39,289 nt of DNA from Lachnospiraceae bacterium (GCA_900769115.1 CAAGFJ010000052.1:1-39289); one strand, 5' to 3'; numbered from the stretch's first letter, positions 8,829 through 18,277 are shown. Program-made: numbers and translations. Notes: generated from the sequence alone by a model not told the origin.

Positions 8829-11267
8829 CTATTCTCCACCCGTTGCCAAATCTGCCGCTACATCCTGTTTCAAGCCCCGAAGTGGCAGGTATACAGAACC
8901 ACACAGAATCAATACCGATACTAGCATTCCAATGATAATTCCCAACACAGAAATACTGTACCCATATCCAAATAGTGATGTGATCACTAAGCGGAAGAAT
9001 CCATAACTTAGTAAAAATCCAATCACAATTCCAATGATATTGGCAACAATCGTAGCGATCACGCCCTCTAACATAACCATCTTTGTCAATCGCCTCTTCG
9101 ACATACCGATTACCCGAAGCTGGGCGAATTCCTTCTTCCTGAGATACAGACTGCTCGCCGTTGTATTCATAATATTTAATGCGGTCATTGTTACCACGAA
9201 GACAATGATCAACACACCACCTAAGATCACCTTTTTGAATCCTTCAATCATTCCGAATATCATCGCATATGGATTATCTCCATACACAGCTTCTCCATTC
9301 TCTTCAAACATCTCTGCCTCAATATTACTGAACTGACGATAGGAAAAGTGATCAAAATGATACCGCATGCCAACAGACATGCTTTCATCTGTTCCGGTCA
9401 GTTGATAGAAATGATCAAGCGGAAGGACAAAATGTATGGTATCATCCTCATTCATATTAACATCCTCTTTCACAATTCCTTCAATTGTATAAGTGACATA
9501 TGCCCCTTCTTCCATTAACTCTTCTCTAATGCGGGTAATTATTTCATTCCTTTTCCCATGATATACCGAATAGAGTATTGCTTCCTGCTTCTCCTTTTCC
9601 TCTTGTGTGATTTCTTTCTTGCGTAACTGCCCCTCTAAATCTTTCAGTTCCTTCTCATTCTCCTGCTGGACCGGTTGCAACAGCTTGTTGGCCCGCTCAT
9701 AATATTGATTCATATCCAGAAAATCAACGGTATCTCCCACATGGTAATCCGTAAGCATCATCTCCCTGTTTTCTAACGTAACCGTATCCTCCGAATAGAT
9801 CTCTGACTCACTTAGCAGCACATTTCCACGATTCACCAGCACAATTCCATGATCACTGACATCTAATGTTCCCTCTTCTAATGCATTCTGATACCTTGCA
9901 TAATCCTCCTCATCATATCCATCACACAGTACTTGCGAGATATCTGCTGCAATGATCGGTTCTGACATCTGACTCTTATCTTCCAGCACCCCTTTTATCC
10001 AGGAACCTTCTGATGATGTTGTCATATATTCATCCGTTACATATTTATAGAATGCTTCACAATCATTCAAAAACACGCGTGCTGAATATACCTGTTTCGC
10101 ATCCGTACAGCCATCCAGATCCGCTATCTTTTTCAAATATCTGGTAGGGGGGACCAATTGCCGCGCCTCCTCTAAAGTTACCGTAGGGCCATATGCACCC
10201 GCATAGTAGATATGATAGTATTTCCATTGTTTCTCCTGATCTTTCACAACACGCTGCACCGAAGATGCAAATCCCATGATCAGAATAAATGCTCCCATAC
10301 CAATTCCGATCGACCACACTGTCTTCATGAATCTGCCAGGATTACGCATAATGCTTTTATAAGCATAATCTCCTTCTACGCCAAAAAGTTTTCCAAATAT
10401 TCTGCTCTTTCTTACCTTGATCTTTTCTTTATGGATCCGGTATTCTCCCCGGATTGCACTGACCGGTGACATGTTTGCGATCAGCTTACAATTCTCCTCC
10501 ATGGCAAAGTAAAGATCACCTAAAAACGCGACCAGAATCGGCACAATCGGAATCCAATGAAATCCAGCGGTAATCTTCAATGCAAAATGTCCGATCAACA
10601 AGGTTGCAATCGTTCCGGCCGCAACCCCGATCACCATTCCGGTCAGTTCCAATATCATTCCTTCGCAATACACAATTTTCTTTAATTCCTTCTTCGTTGC
10701 CCCAATACACCGGAGATTACCATAATCTTTCAACTGCTCTAAGGTCGATAACTGAATGGAGTTTCTTACAATTCCAACTCCGAAGATTGCGAAGATAAAG
10801 GAGATCAGAAGAATGGTCAACGTAGCGATCAACACGGTATTTTCATCATCCCCCTGCATGTAGGTCCATGCAAGCTCATAATTCTCTTCTCCCTCTACCC
10901 CGTAATCAGCCTTCAACTGCTCCATGATCTTATCCATCTGATATGGCTGATTCGTATTCAGATATAAAGCATTATCATACGTAACCGGATCATTATAATC
11001 ATAGTAATAATAAGAACCCACATACGCATCCTTCACCCGGTCATCCGCAAGGATCGCCTCAATCTGTTGCTGCGTTTCGGTAAATAATACAATCTCATAG
11101 CCTTCCTTCTCCCGGATCTGCTCCCGGTATTGTAATAACTTACTCCAGCCAAGATTCAGAATACAGTATAGAACCATAGTTGCAATTACCGCACCAAAGA
11201 TAGTGACCAGGCTGCGGCGCCGGTTCATCTTAAGATAACGGATGGCAAGTTGTTTGTAGTCTTTCAT
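8829..11267 (-). CDS. Large FtsX-family ABC transporter permease
   Basis: This 812-residue membrane protein has an N-terminal helix after M-N-R-R-R-S-L, an extracytoplasmic segment, a first group of helices (I-A-T-L-T-I-L-L-I-S-F-I-F-A-I-F), a further helix after I-M-R-N-P-G-R-F-M-K-T-V, a long soluble region with many acidic residues, and a C-terminal FtsX block (A-L-N-I-M-N-T-T-A-S-S-L-Y-L-R-K-K-E). That is two FtsX-type halves, as in large single-chain permeases. It is the first gene of the operon; AAAGGAGAG precedes the ATG. Upstream lie the structured RNA region and a terminator, so its promoter is not obvious. The substrate is unknown; export of peptides or lipoproteins, or control of a wall enzyme, are possibilities. 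Confidence 0.88.
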   Translation of the reverse strand: MKDYKQLAIRYLKMNRRRSLVTIFGAVIATMVLYCILNLGWSKLLQYREQIREKEGYEIVLFTETQQQIEAILADDRVKDAYVGSYYYYDYNDPVTYDNALYLNTNQPYQMDKIMEQLKADYGVEGEENYELAWTYMQGDDENTVLIATLTILLISFIFAIFGVGIVRNSIQLSTLEQLKDYGNLRCIGATKKELKKIVYCEGMILELTGMVIGVAAGTIATLLIGHFALKITAGFHWIPIVPILVAFLGDLYFAMEENCKLIANMSPVSAIRGEYRIHKEKIKVRKSRIFGKLFGVEGDYAYKSIMRNPGRFMKTVWSIGIGMGAFILIMGFASSVQRVVKDQEKQWKYYHIYYAGAYGPTVTLEEARQLVPPTRYLKKIADLDGCTDAKQVYSARVFLNDCEAFYKYVTDEYMTTSSEGSWIKGVLEDKSQMSEPIIAADISQVLCDGYDEEDYARYQNALEEGTLDVSDHGIVLVNRGNVLLSESEIYSEDTVTLENREMMLTDYHVGDTVDFLDMNQYYERANKLLQPVQQENEKELKDLEGQLRKKEITQEEKEKQEAILYSVYHGKRNEIITRIREELMEEGAYVTYTIEGIVKEDVNMNEDDTIHFVLPLDHFYQLTGTDESMSVGMRYHFDHFSYRQFSNIEAEMFEENGEAVYGDNPYAMIFGMIEGFKKVILGGVLIIVFVVTMTALNIMNTTASSLYLRKKEFAQLRVIGMSKRRLTKMVMLEGVIATIVANIIGIVIGFLLSYGFFRLVITSLFGYGYSISVLGIIIGMLVSVLILCGSVYLPLRGLKQDVAADLATGGE

Positions 11268-11295
11268 ACTCTTCTCTCTCCTTTAAAATACTTTT

Positions 11296-11560
11296 CCCCT
11301 ATGTCAGGTGGTATGAGCGGGTGGTGCTTGTAGATGATAACCGTGCTCCGGTTATGCTACCCGTTCCAGTGAGCCTCAAACACACAAGAAATCTCAGCTT
11401 GAGGGCTTCGATTCTTGCTGAGTCTCACTTCCACAGCATAAAGTTCGCACTTGTTATCACATACAGGCTTCCACCCGTGATCTACACAACACCGGAAATT
11501 CATCCGTCCTGTCAATATTCCTGACATGATTCGCCACGCCCGATGCCAATTCGGTGTGGT
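11296..11560 (+). ncRNA. Probable large structured noncoding RNA with pseudoknots
   Basis: No credible ORF fills this interval, but complementary blocks form an ordered fold. P1: 11301-11308 with 11520-11527 (8 bp). Long-range: CGGGTGG 11318-11324 with 11471-11477, and TGTAGAT 11329-11335 with 11480-11486, which cross as a pseudoknot. Hairpin ATAACCG 11337-11343 with 11349-11355. TTATGCT 11352-11358 with 11435-11441. AGTGAG 11368-11373 with 11424-11429, enclosing a second pseudoknot: CCTCAA 11374-11379 with 11399-11404, crossed by CTCAGC 11393-11398 with 11417-11422. A 3' hairpin lies at 11533-11559. One pair in it works as G-U only if the plus strand is transcribed, and TAAAAT at 11284-11289 would start a plus-strand RNA near 11296. 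Size and complexity resemble the raiA-motif class known from Firmicutes, but I cannot confirm the family. Confidence 0.65.
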
Positions 11561-11583
11561 CGTCTAACGATAAAAATGGTAAT

Positions 11584-11614
11584 AAAAAAGATACCACTTT
11601 GTTGTGATATCTTT
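11584..11614 (-). terminator. Rho-independent terminator downstream of the yaiI-like gene
   Basis: On the minus strand AAAGATA-x-CAC and GTG-x-TATCTTT form a stem with a 6-nt loop, followed directly by a T run (TTTTTT). It would end leftward transcription from the YaiI-family gene before the RNA region. TATAAT on the minus strand lies just upstream (11615-11620). Confidence 0.75.
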
Positions 11615-11652
11615 ATTATATAAGATCAATATTACATTTCCGTGACAGGGAT

Positions 11653-11670
11653 TCTTACAATATTGTAAGA
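11653..11670. promoter_or_regulatory. Perfect 18-bp palindrome, candidate operator
   Basis: TCTTACAATATTGTAAGA is identical to its reverse complement. Its core, TTACAA-TA-TTGTAA, matches the motif found in the promoter region at 29987-30150. It lies 10 bp past the end of the YaiI-family gene and upstream of a TATAAT on the minus strand. It could bind a dimeric regulator; the regulator is unknown. Confidence 0.45.
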
Positions 11671-11680
11671 TTAAAACACC

Positions 11681-12127
11681 CTACGACAAAGCCTTTAACA
11701 CCAGCCGTTCAAACGACTTCTCAAATCTTTCATCATCTTCTGCCGTTCTCCTCCTTGGCCCCTTCATATGATTCTTATGTGAGCTTCTTCTCGCCTTCTT
11801 ATTCAGGTGTCGTTCCATCAGCATCTGGTCGATATTATCGTCCGTGTACCATTTACCGGACTGATGAATGGCATAAGCCCCCTTTCCTAATGCCATGGCT
11901 GCCACTCCGTAATCCTGAGAAACCACAATATCTCCTTTGTGGCAAATGCTGATCAGCTTATAGTCAACAGCATCCGCTCCGGCACCGACAACAATGACTT
12001 CGCTATAGTCCGATTGCAATACATGGTTCGTATCGCACAACAGTGTAACCGGGATATGGTATTTCTTAGCAACATACTCTACAATATCTACGACCGGACA
12101 CGCATCCGCATCCACAAATATCTGCAT
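11681..12127 (-). CDS. YaiI/YqxD family protein (UPF0178, DUF188)
   Basis: This 148-residue protein starts M-Q-I-F-V-D-A-D-A-C-P-V, the hallmark of the family, and keeps the internal strings V-V-S-Q-D-Y-G-V-A and the R-R-R-T-A-E-D-D-E-R-F segment near the C-terminus. The fold is PIN-like, with conserved aspartates (D6, D8), which suggests a nuclease-like active site; the biological role is not established. GGAGGAGATACG precedes the ATG. It stands alone, with a terminator at 11584-11614. Confidence 0.93.
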   Translation of the reverse strand: MQIFVDADACPVVDIVEYVAKKYHIPVTLLCDTNHVLQSDYSEVIVVGAGADAVDYKLISICHKGDIVVSQDYGVAAMALGKGAYAIHQSGKWYTDDNIDQMLMERHLNKKARRSSHKNHMKGPRRRTAEDDERFEKSFERLVLKALS

Positions 12128-12202
12128 CGTATCTCCTCCATATTACTTATAATATCAAACTAAAACCTGTTTCTTTTCTTCATGTCTGCGAATATCTTGG
12201 TA

Positions 12203-12790
12203 CTAACATTTTTTGAGGAAATGTTCCCGGTTCGGATATACCAGACGGAACGCATCCACTGCCGCCTTTTGTAAGAAAGCAAATTCCTTATCCATATGAA
12301 GTACATGCGGTGCGGTATACACAACTGTACTTAACTGATCGGCAATCTTCTTCGCGACACTTTCATCATCCAACTGTCCCATACCAAACAAAACCGACGT
12401 GAATCCACGTCCCTTCGCACTGATATCAATATACTTCAAACAGGTATTCTTAAGTTCTGCGTATAAGATTGCCTTATGTTCCTCACTCTGCTTCTCAATC
12501 TCATATAGATCCAACCCGTGAATCACTTCGGCTGCAAGTTTCTTCTTCTGTCCACCCAAGTCAACACTTCCACTCTCTGCAATATACTTAAGATTCATAA
12601 GATAGCCGATAAATGCATCATTTTTCGGCCGTCTTTTTCCATATCTGGCAACCCATAATTTCTGCCGATACACATCTGCCTCTGTCTGTGAATCTGCTAT
12701 TTGATCATTATATATAATCTGCCGTTTCTCCGGATCTAATTCCATATAATAATCCACTGTCCAATCTGCTTCTTTCTCTATCTGACTCAT
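12203..12790 (-). CDS. Uncharacterised cytoplasmic protein (195 aa)
   Basis: I do not recognise a named family. The protein has no signal peptide or membrane segment and is mostly helical. It has a basic patch (Y-G-K-R-R-P-K-N-D) and a C-terminal part containing F-G-M-G-Q-L-D-D-E-S-V-A-K-K-I-A. It lies 24 bp downstream of the galactose-binding lipoprotein gene and so is probably the last gene of the YesN-YesM sensing operon. GGATG precedes the ATG at a reasonable distance. Whether it belongs to the galactose pathway or is a chance neighbour cannot be told. Confidence 0.7.
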   Translation of the reverse strand: MSQIEKEADWTVDYYMELDPEKRQIIYNDQIADSQTEADVYRQKLWVARYGKRRPKNDAFIGYLMNLKYIAESGSVDLGGQKKKLAAEVIHGLDLYEIEKQSEEHKAILYAELKNTCLKYIDISAKGRGFTSVLFGMGQLDDESVAKKIADQLSTVVYTAPHVLHMDKEFAFLQKAAVDAFRLVYPNREHFLKKC

Positions 12791-12814
12791 ATCTCATACA
12801 TCCTTTCCCATCAT

Positions 12815-13846
12815 TTACTGTTTCTGATAATCTGCGACATTCGATGCATCTACCTTCTGATACGGCAGGAAGATGTATCGTTGATCCTGAAAATCATACT
12901 GCGTTAATGAACTATTCTGAAACAGATCCAGGGCAAGATTCGCAATCTGTGCAGCCTGACCTTCCTTATCATTATAGACGGTTCCCTGAATATTTCCTTC
13001 CTGCACGGCAGCTAATGCATCCTCCAATCCATCAATTCCAAAAATGGCCGGCCGCTTCTCTTCCGTATAACCAAGATTATTATAAGCATTCACAGCACCT
13101 AATGCCATCTCATCATTATTGGACAATACCAATTCTATCTTGTCCCCGTACTGGTCGATCAACTGTGTCATCTTATTCTCTGCCTGCGACCGTTTCCAAT
13201 CTGCAAATTGATAGCTTAGCTTTTCCAGTTTGACTCCTTCGTCCATCAACGTCTCCACAACACTATCGGTACGTATGATCGTATCCTGATGCCCTGCTTC
13301 TCCTTCCAATATCACATATTGAATCCTGCCATCCTGATTGCGATCTATCCCCTTCTTATTCTGTATAAGACCTGCTGCAAGTTCGCCCTGCATGATTCCG
13401 GATTGTTCCGCTTCTGCCCCAACATAATACAATTGATCCCATTGCATAAGGTCTTCCCGAACCGGCTCCCTGTTAAAAAAGATAACCGGAATATCCTGCC
13501 CCTGTGCCATTTCAATAATGGCTGACGGCTCTGTTCTGTCTACAAGACCAACACAAAGCACATCACAACCGGCATCGATAATCTCCTGTACTATATCATT
13601 CTGTTCGGACTGATCATTCTTGCCATCCCGAACCGTCATGATGATCTTCAGATCATCCGATTCCCGCTCCTCAAAATTCGTTTTCAGGCAATCTGTCAAT
13701 GCATTGATAAACGGATCGTCCTGCGTATATAGCACAACACCTACCCTTAACGTCTGATGTGTACTTATCTCCTGCTTTGCACAACCAGATAAAAGAATCA
13801 TCATTACAATCAAAAATATCCATATCGTTATATTGTAGTGCCTCAT
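12815..13846 (-). CDS. Galactose/glucose-binding lipoprotein, canonical order (sensor-associated)
   Basis: This is an extracellular sugar-binding protein of the MglB/GGBP family. A signal peptide ends in the lipobox L-L-S-G-C (Cys22). The mature chain starts R-V-G-V-V-L-Y-T-Q-D-D-P-F, matching the family's first strand and its sugar-contact D-x-F. Then follow V-I-F-F-N-R-E-P, the calcium loop D-R-N-Q-D-G-R-I-Q-Y, E-G-E-A-G-H-Q-D, S-N-N-D-E-M and F-G-I-D-G-L, all in the usual order. AGGAGG precedes the ATG. It sits after the kinase and a second binding protein, not beside the transporter genes, so I infer that it presents sugar to the sensor kinase. It is a useful reference for the permuted MglB at 21675-22970. 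Confidence 0.9.
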   Translation of the reverse strand: MRHYNITIWIFLIVMMILLSGCAKQEISTHQTLRVGVVLYTQDDPFINALTDCLKTNFEERESDDLKIIMTVRDGKNDQSEQNDIVQEIIDAGCDVLCVGLVDRTEPSAIIEMAQGQDIPVIFFNREPVREDLMQWDQLYYVGAEAEQSGIMQGELAAGLIQNKKGIDRNQDGRIQYVILEGEAGHQDTIIRTDSVVETLMDEGVKLEKLSYQFADWKRSQAENKMTQLIDQYGDKIELVLSNNDEMALGAVNAYNNLGYTEEKRPAIFGIDGLEDALAAVQEGNIQGTVYNDKEGQAAQIANLALDLFQNSSLTQYDFQDQRYIFLPYQKVDASNVADYQKQ

Positions 13847-13869
13847 TCATTCTCCTCCTAACAAAGAGG

Positions 13870-14853
13870 TTACTCACAAGTCTGTAAAAACTTCTGCGTC
13901 TCCTCTGTAAATATATCATCTTTATGGATCACTATATAATCTGTTGTATAACTTGCAATCGCATGAAACCGGTTTTTCAGGGATCGGGCCATCTCAACAA
14001 CACTCCGGTATCCCATATCATAACCGTCCGACATAACGAGACTTTCCACCAAGCCATCATCTACATAATAAACACATTTCATGCTATGCCCTATTCCGTA
14101 TATCCTGGTTTGTTTCATACTATCATTAACATTTCCTTCCCCAATCTGTTCTAATGCACCGGTTTCCAGAATTGCCATATAGTCTACTTCATTACATTGT
14201 CTGACTGTAGAAACAATATCTTCTCCACTGGTTGTATATATATCAAACCCAAACTCACAACCGGAATCCTTCAATGCGTCTACCAGACCCTGCCTTCGAT
14301 CCTGTGTGCTTTCTGTGTTCTTAAGGCCACTTACAATGCCAATTGTTTTTCCTTTGATATTGTTATGATTCTGTTTCAGAATATCCAATCCCAGCTGATA
14401 TCCCATCTTGTAATTATCCGGCATAATGATCGGCAGTCCGGACTCCATATTGTCACTATCGGATGTGTTTTTCTCATAAACACCGTTTGCAACCAGTACC
14501 ACCGGTTTTATCCGGTTGACCTCCTGAAGCATTGCAACCGTATCACTGCCCGGTGCCACCTGTATAATAAAGGCATCCACCTGATTATTCAGTTGGGCAT
14601 CAATCAATTCCTTCTGTTCTTCTGCATTTTCAATCTCATCGGTGTTACATATGATCAAATGAACATTTTCAATGTCAGCTCCCTGCCTTAATCCGTTCAT
14701 AAAAGAATCCCATTTCTCTGCTCCGGAATTATCTACAATAACAGCAATCCGTTTCTGCGGCTCCTCATCTGCCAGAATATGTCTTACAAACAGGATTACC
14801 AATACTGCCAGACACAGTTCAGCAATCAGAAAAGTTACTTTATTCTTTTCCAT
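13870..14853 (-). CDS. Membrane-anchored sugar-binding-like protein (sensor component)
   Basis: This is a periplasmic-binding-protein-fold protein (type 1, LacI/RbsB-like) held to the membrane by an uncleaved N-terminal helix (about residues 5-24), with no lipobox cysteine. The body has the alternating pattern of the fold: R-I-A-V-I-V-D-N-S-G-A-E-K-W near the start, I-I-Q-V-A-P-G-S-D-T, T-I-G-I-V-S-G-L-K-N-T-E-S-T-Q-D-R-R in the middle, and Y-G-I-G-H-S-M later. The ATG at 14853 is chosen because GGAAGG lies eight bases upstream; an in-frame TTG at 14871 overlaps the kinase gene. It follows the YesM-type kinase by 4 bp. I infer that it is an accessory ligand-sensing subunit for that kinase. 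Confidence 0.82.
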   Translation of the reverse strand: MEKNKVTFLIAELCLAVLVILFVRHILADEEPQKRIAVIVDNSGAEKWDSFMNGLRQGADIENVHLIICNTDEIENAEEQKELIDAQLNNQVDAFIIQVAPGSDTVAMLQEVNRIKPVVLVANGVYEKNTSDSDNMESGLPIIMPDNYKMGYQLGLDILKQNHNNIKGKTIGIVSGLKNTESTQDRRQGLVDALKDSGCEFGFDIYTTSGEDIVSTVRQCNEVDYMAILETGALEQIGEGNVNDSMKQTRIYGIGHSMKCVYYVDDGLVESLVMSDGYDMGYRSVVEMARSLKNRFHAIASYTTDYIVIHKDDIFTEETQKFLQTCE

Positions 14854-14857
14854 ATCC

Positions 14858-16663
14858 TTATTCCTTCCCAATCTTTGCTTTCTCTAACATTTCACAATTC
14901 TCTTTTGTAAACGGAATTGCCGGTAAATGTATGGTAACACTGGTTCCCTCATCCGCCTCGCTCTCAACACAAAGCCCATATTGTTCCCCAAACATCAATT
15001 GTATTCTTGTATGCACATTAATAAGACCCACTCCCGATCCATGTTTTGGCACTTTTTGATTATCCGTAAGGATATTTCTGACATCTTCCTCCCTCATTCC
15101 CATTCCATTATCCTCAACGCAAAGATAAATATCATCCTCTTTCTTATATCCTCTCACAACAATTAACGGATCATCATCTTCATCCATGTCTCCTACACCA
15201 TAATAGATGGCATTTTCTAATATCGGCTGCAATATAAGCTTGACCGTACAATATGAATATATCTCTTCCTGAATGTCATATTGTACAGAAAATCTCTCCC
15301 GATACCGATATTTCTGAATATTCATATAACTCCGGCAATGCTGTAACTCATCTTCTATACAAATGATCGTCTTTCCTTTTGACAGACTGATTCGGAATAA
15401 TCTGGCAAGCTCTGAGATCATAAATACTGCATCTTTATTCCGGTTGCCTTCTATCATCCATGTAATGGATTCCAATGTATTGTATAGAAAATGAGGATGT
15501 ATCTGACTTTGCAATGCATCAATCTCGCTTTTTCTTCTCTTATTCTGCTGATCCACGATCTCCTTCATCAGACTTTCAATCTGCTCATAAGACTTCTGAA
15601 CAGATATCCCCAGATGCCGGATTTCTGAAGATCCACCAATATAGATATTCTTTTTCCCCCCTGCTTCATAAGCCTTAACTGAAGCATCCAGTTTCAGGAT
15701 CGGACTTGATATCTTTTTCGTTATGATTCTGTTTACAAACAGATTCATCATGATCAATAACGTAATGATCGTCATGATATAATACCGGAAACGAACCTGA
15801 CTATCTGTTTTCGTATTCTGGGAAACCACCCCGACTAGTTTCCAGCCGGTATAAGCTATGGTATTCACGATCACTTTCCGTTTTTCACCATTTAACCGGT
15901 CTGTATAGATACCATCCTTGTAACCCGCAACATCTGCATTATTCTCTTCTAACAAACCACGCATCACTTCCTGTTCATGAGGATGATATATGATATTGCC
16001 GTCCCCATCACATAAATAGTAATAATCCCCATTACTCTCCTGGTTAATCTTTCCAAGAATATCTGATATACTGGAATATTTCATATCAACAAGCAATACT
16101 CCATTCCTTGGATTACCACCATCAATAATATCTACTGAACGGCTCAATGATATTACTTTATGATACCGGTAGGAATCATCCCAAAACAGATTCTGGATAT
16201 GCGGCACAGAAAAATGCATATTCTCAATCTCATTAACTGCCAGGGTAAACCATGCCTGGTCTGCAATCTCCACACCGGTCTTTTGTGCAGTCACTGGTTC
16301 AGCCGCAATTAATGCACCCTTATTATCACATAATACTATACTCTGAATCTTATCTTTATTCGCCTCATACAAAAGACTTAATTCCTGATTAAATTGTGCA
16401 TCCGAAACATCAATCTCCTGAACGACACTATAATTGATCGTGTCTTCAATCTGCCGCATATTGCGCAGATAGCTTTCAAGTGAATTCGCAGTACTCTGTA
16501 ATAACGTCTGTGTATCACGTATTTCCATCTGCCGCATTGCACTCCCATACCGGTTATATAACAAAAAACCCATCAGGATAGACGTAACCACCGTTAACAG
16601 TGTAAGCACTGCCATGATCATTGACTGAATATCAAATTCCCGTTTCATTATCTTTTTAATCAT
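14858..16663 (-). CDS. YesM-type sensor histidine kinase
   Basis: This membrane sensor kinase of the LytS/YesM class has 601 residues. TM1 spans about 12-36, an extracellular Cache-like domain covers 37-293, TM2 about 294-313, followed by a HAMP-like linker (I-T-K-K-I-S-S-P-I-L-K-L). The His-kinase motif Q-I-H-P-H-F-L-Y-N-T-L-E puts the phosphoacceptor histidine at about 391. An ATPase domain follows with N-A-I-Y-Y-G and the G boxes D-N-G-M-G-M and G-S-G-V-G-L. AAGGAAG precedes the ATG. It is 3 bp after the AraC-type regulator gene and 4 bp before the membrane-anchored binding protein, a tight operon. The pair probably controls the mgl genes. Confidence 0.93.
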   Translation of the reverse strand: MIKKIMKREFDIQSMIMAVLTLLTVVTSILMGFLLYNRYGSAMRQMEIRDTQTLLQSTANSLESYLRNMRQIEDTINYSVVQEIDVSDAQFNQELSLLYEANKDKIQSIVLCDNKGALIAAEPVTAQKTGVEIADQAWFTLAVNEIENMHFSVPHIQNLFWDDSYRYHKVISLSRSVDIIDGGNPRNGVLLVDMKYSSISDILGKINQESNGDYYYLCDGDGNIIYHPHEQEVMRGLLEENNADVAGYKDGIYTDRLNGEKRKVIVNTIAYTGWKLVGVVSQNTKTDSQVRFRYYIMTIITLLIMMNLFVNRIITKKISSPILKLDASVKAYEAGGKKNIYIGGSSEIRHLGISVQKSYEQIESLMKEIVDQQNKRRKSEIDALQSQIHPHFLYNTLESITWMIEGNRNKDAVFMISELARLFRISLSKGKTIICIEDELQHCRSYMNIQKYRYRERFSVQYDIQEEIYSYCTVKLILQPILENAIYYGVGDMDEDDDPLIVVRGYKKEDDIYLCVEDNGMGMREEDVRNILTDNQKVPKHGSGVGLINVHTRIQLMFGEQYGLCVESEADEGTSVTIHLPAIPFTKENCEMLEKAKIGKE

Positions 16664-16666
16664 ATA

Positions 16667-18277
16667 CTACTTCCTTGTATGCTCCGAACGATATTTGGCT
16701 GGTGACATTCCATACTGACGTTTAAATACATAACTAAAATAATTTGCATCTACATAACCAACATGTTCCGCAATTTCATAACTTTTCTCATTGGTTTCCA
16801 ATAACAGACGCAATGCCTGCTGCATTCTATATTCCGTCAGATAACTGATAAACGACTGCCCGGTTTCCTTTTTGAAAACAGACGAAAAATAAGAATTCGA
16901 TACGCCAAGTCTGGTACAAACTACATCCAATGACAGATCCGAATCCGCATAATCATCTCTGACTATATTCTTTGCCTCCGTAATCAGGTATCGCAAGGAG
17001 GATGTTCTTGCATTTTTCAATTCCTCACTGATCGATAATGCCACATGTACGATCCAGGTTGCAAAAGTGCTATCGTCCATTTGTGGAACTGCTTCATATG
17101 GATTTTTGACATTCCCGATATATTGCTCAAACTTCATATAGTTATTAGCACAGAAACGATACAAGTGACCTACCATTTCCAACGCTGCAAAATTATACTG
17201 TGTCACCGTCTTAGCATTGTCCCGTAACTGTTTCATCATCACCATAACTGCATTTTCAATATCTTCCCTTACCCCAAGGTGAATTGCCTTGAACAGATCA
17301 TTCATCTGAATATCTTCGATCTGCATTGACAGATCCTGCCCCTTCGGAGCAATATCCCCAATGTTGATTGAATGTCCCGCCCCATAGAGCACTCTATAGG
17401 AAACCGCCTCTCTTGCACTTTCATAGGATACACTTATCGCAGACAGTTCCTCACATGGTTTTCCAATTCCTGCAGTGAGTACACATCCCAGAAAACGTTC
17501 TGCCCACTTACAAAACCAGTCACAATCGTCCGTCAGCCCTGATACATCCTCATCTGACTTGAGTTCTGCGATCATAACCACATTCCCCAGATATGTGAAG
17601 ATCTCACTCTTCCAGTTATCCTTGAACTTTTCTTTTGCCTCACGCTGCACTGACATGGTAAGAAGCGGTGCCGACATACCATCCGAAACATGACTTTGGG
17701 ATACATGGAAAACTACACAACAATATACAGGTCCCCTTAACAATAATTGATAATCATTCAGAAACTTATCAATATCTTCATCCGGCACCCTTCCTTCAAT
17801 TAATGAACACATAAAGTTTGACTGCAGCACCTTAAGCGATTCCTTGTAATACTGTTCCAGTATTTGGATGTTTAATTTCTCATCCCGTTCCCGATCCAGA
17901 CTCTCTTTGACCCGGATCATACAATTGGACAGCTCCTCCGCATTGACCGGCTTCAGCACATATTCTTCAATTTCAAGATGTACCGCCTCTTTTGCGTATT
18001 CAAATTCATCAAATCCGGTCAGTATCATAATGCGAATACCGGGATTTTCCTTCCTCAATCTGCGGGACAATTCCAGCCCATCCATATATGGCATCTTAAT
18101 ATCCGTAATGACGACATCCGGTTGCATCTTTTCTGCAATTTCCAGTGCTTTTAACCCGTTCTGCGCCCTTCCGATTACCGTAAATCCGCATTGTTCCCAA
18201 TCAATCTTATGTTCAATGACATCCATAACTTCTTCTTCATCATCCACAAGAAGTACTTTATATGTTAACGTCTCCAT
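16667..18277 (-). CDS. YesN-type AraC-family response regulator
   Basis: This two-component regulator has an N-terminal receiver domain (D12-D13, phosphoacceptor D59 in V-I-T-D-I-K-M-P, conserved K in V-L-K-P-V), a long middle region and a C-terminal AraC double helix-turn-helix (S-Y-F-S-S-V-F-K-K-E-T-G and N-Y-F-S-Y-V-F-K-R-Q-Y-G). The product is 536 residues from the ATG at 18277. The start is uncertain: GGGAGG is 16 bases upstream of this ATG, farther than usual, and a TTG at 18301 is in frame. TATAAT at 18319-18324 (minus strand) may be the -10 of its own promoter. Together with the YesM kinase it likely activates mglBAC in response to galactose or a related sugar. Confidence 0.92.
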   Translation of the reverse strand: METLTYKVLLVDDEEEVMDVIEHKIDWEQCGFTVIGRAQNGLKALEIAEKMQPDVVITDIKMPYMDGLELSRRLRKENPGIRIMILTGFDEFEYAKEAVHLEIEEYVLKPVNAEELSNCMIRVKESLDRERDEKLNIQILEQYYKESLKVLQSNFMCSLIEGRVPDEDIDKFLNDYQLLLRGPVYCCVVFHVSQSHVSDGMSAPLLTMSVQREAKEKFKDNWKSEIFTYLGNVVMIAELKSDEDVSGLTDDCDWFCKWAERFLGCVLTAGIGKPCEELSAISVSYESAREAVSYRVLYGAGHSINIGDIAPKGQDLSMQIEDIQMNDLFKAIHLGVREDIENAVMVMMKQLRDNAKTVTQYNFAALEMVGHLYRFCANNYMKFEQYIGNVKNPYEAVPQMDDSTFATWIVHVALSISEELKNARTSSLRYLITEAKNIVRDDYADSDLSLDVVCTRLGVSNSYFSSVFKKETGQSFISYLTEYRMQQALRLLLETNEKSYEIAEHVGYVDANYFSYVFKRQYGMSPAKYRSEHTRK

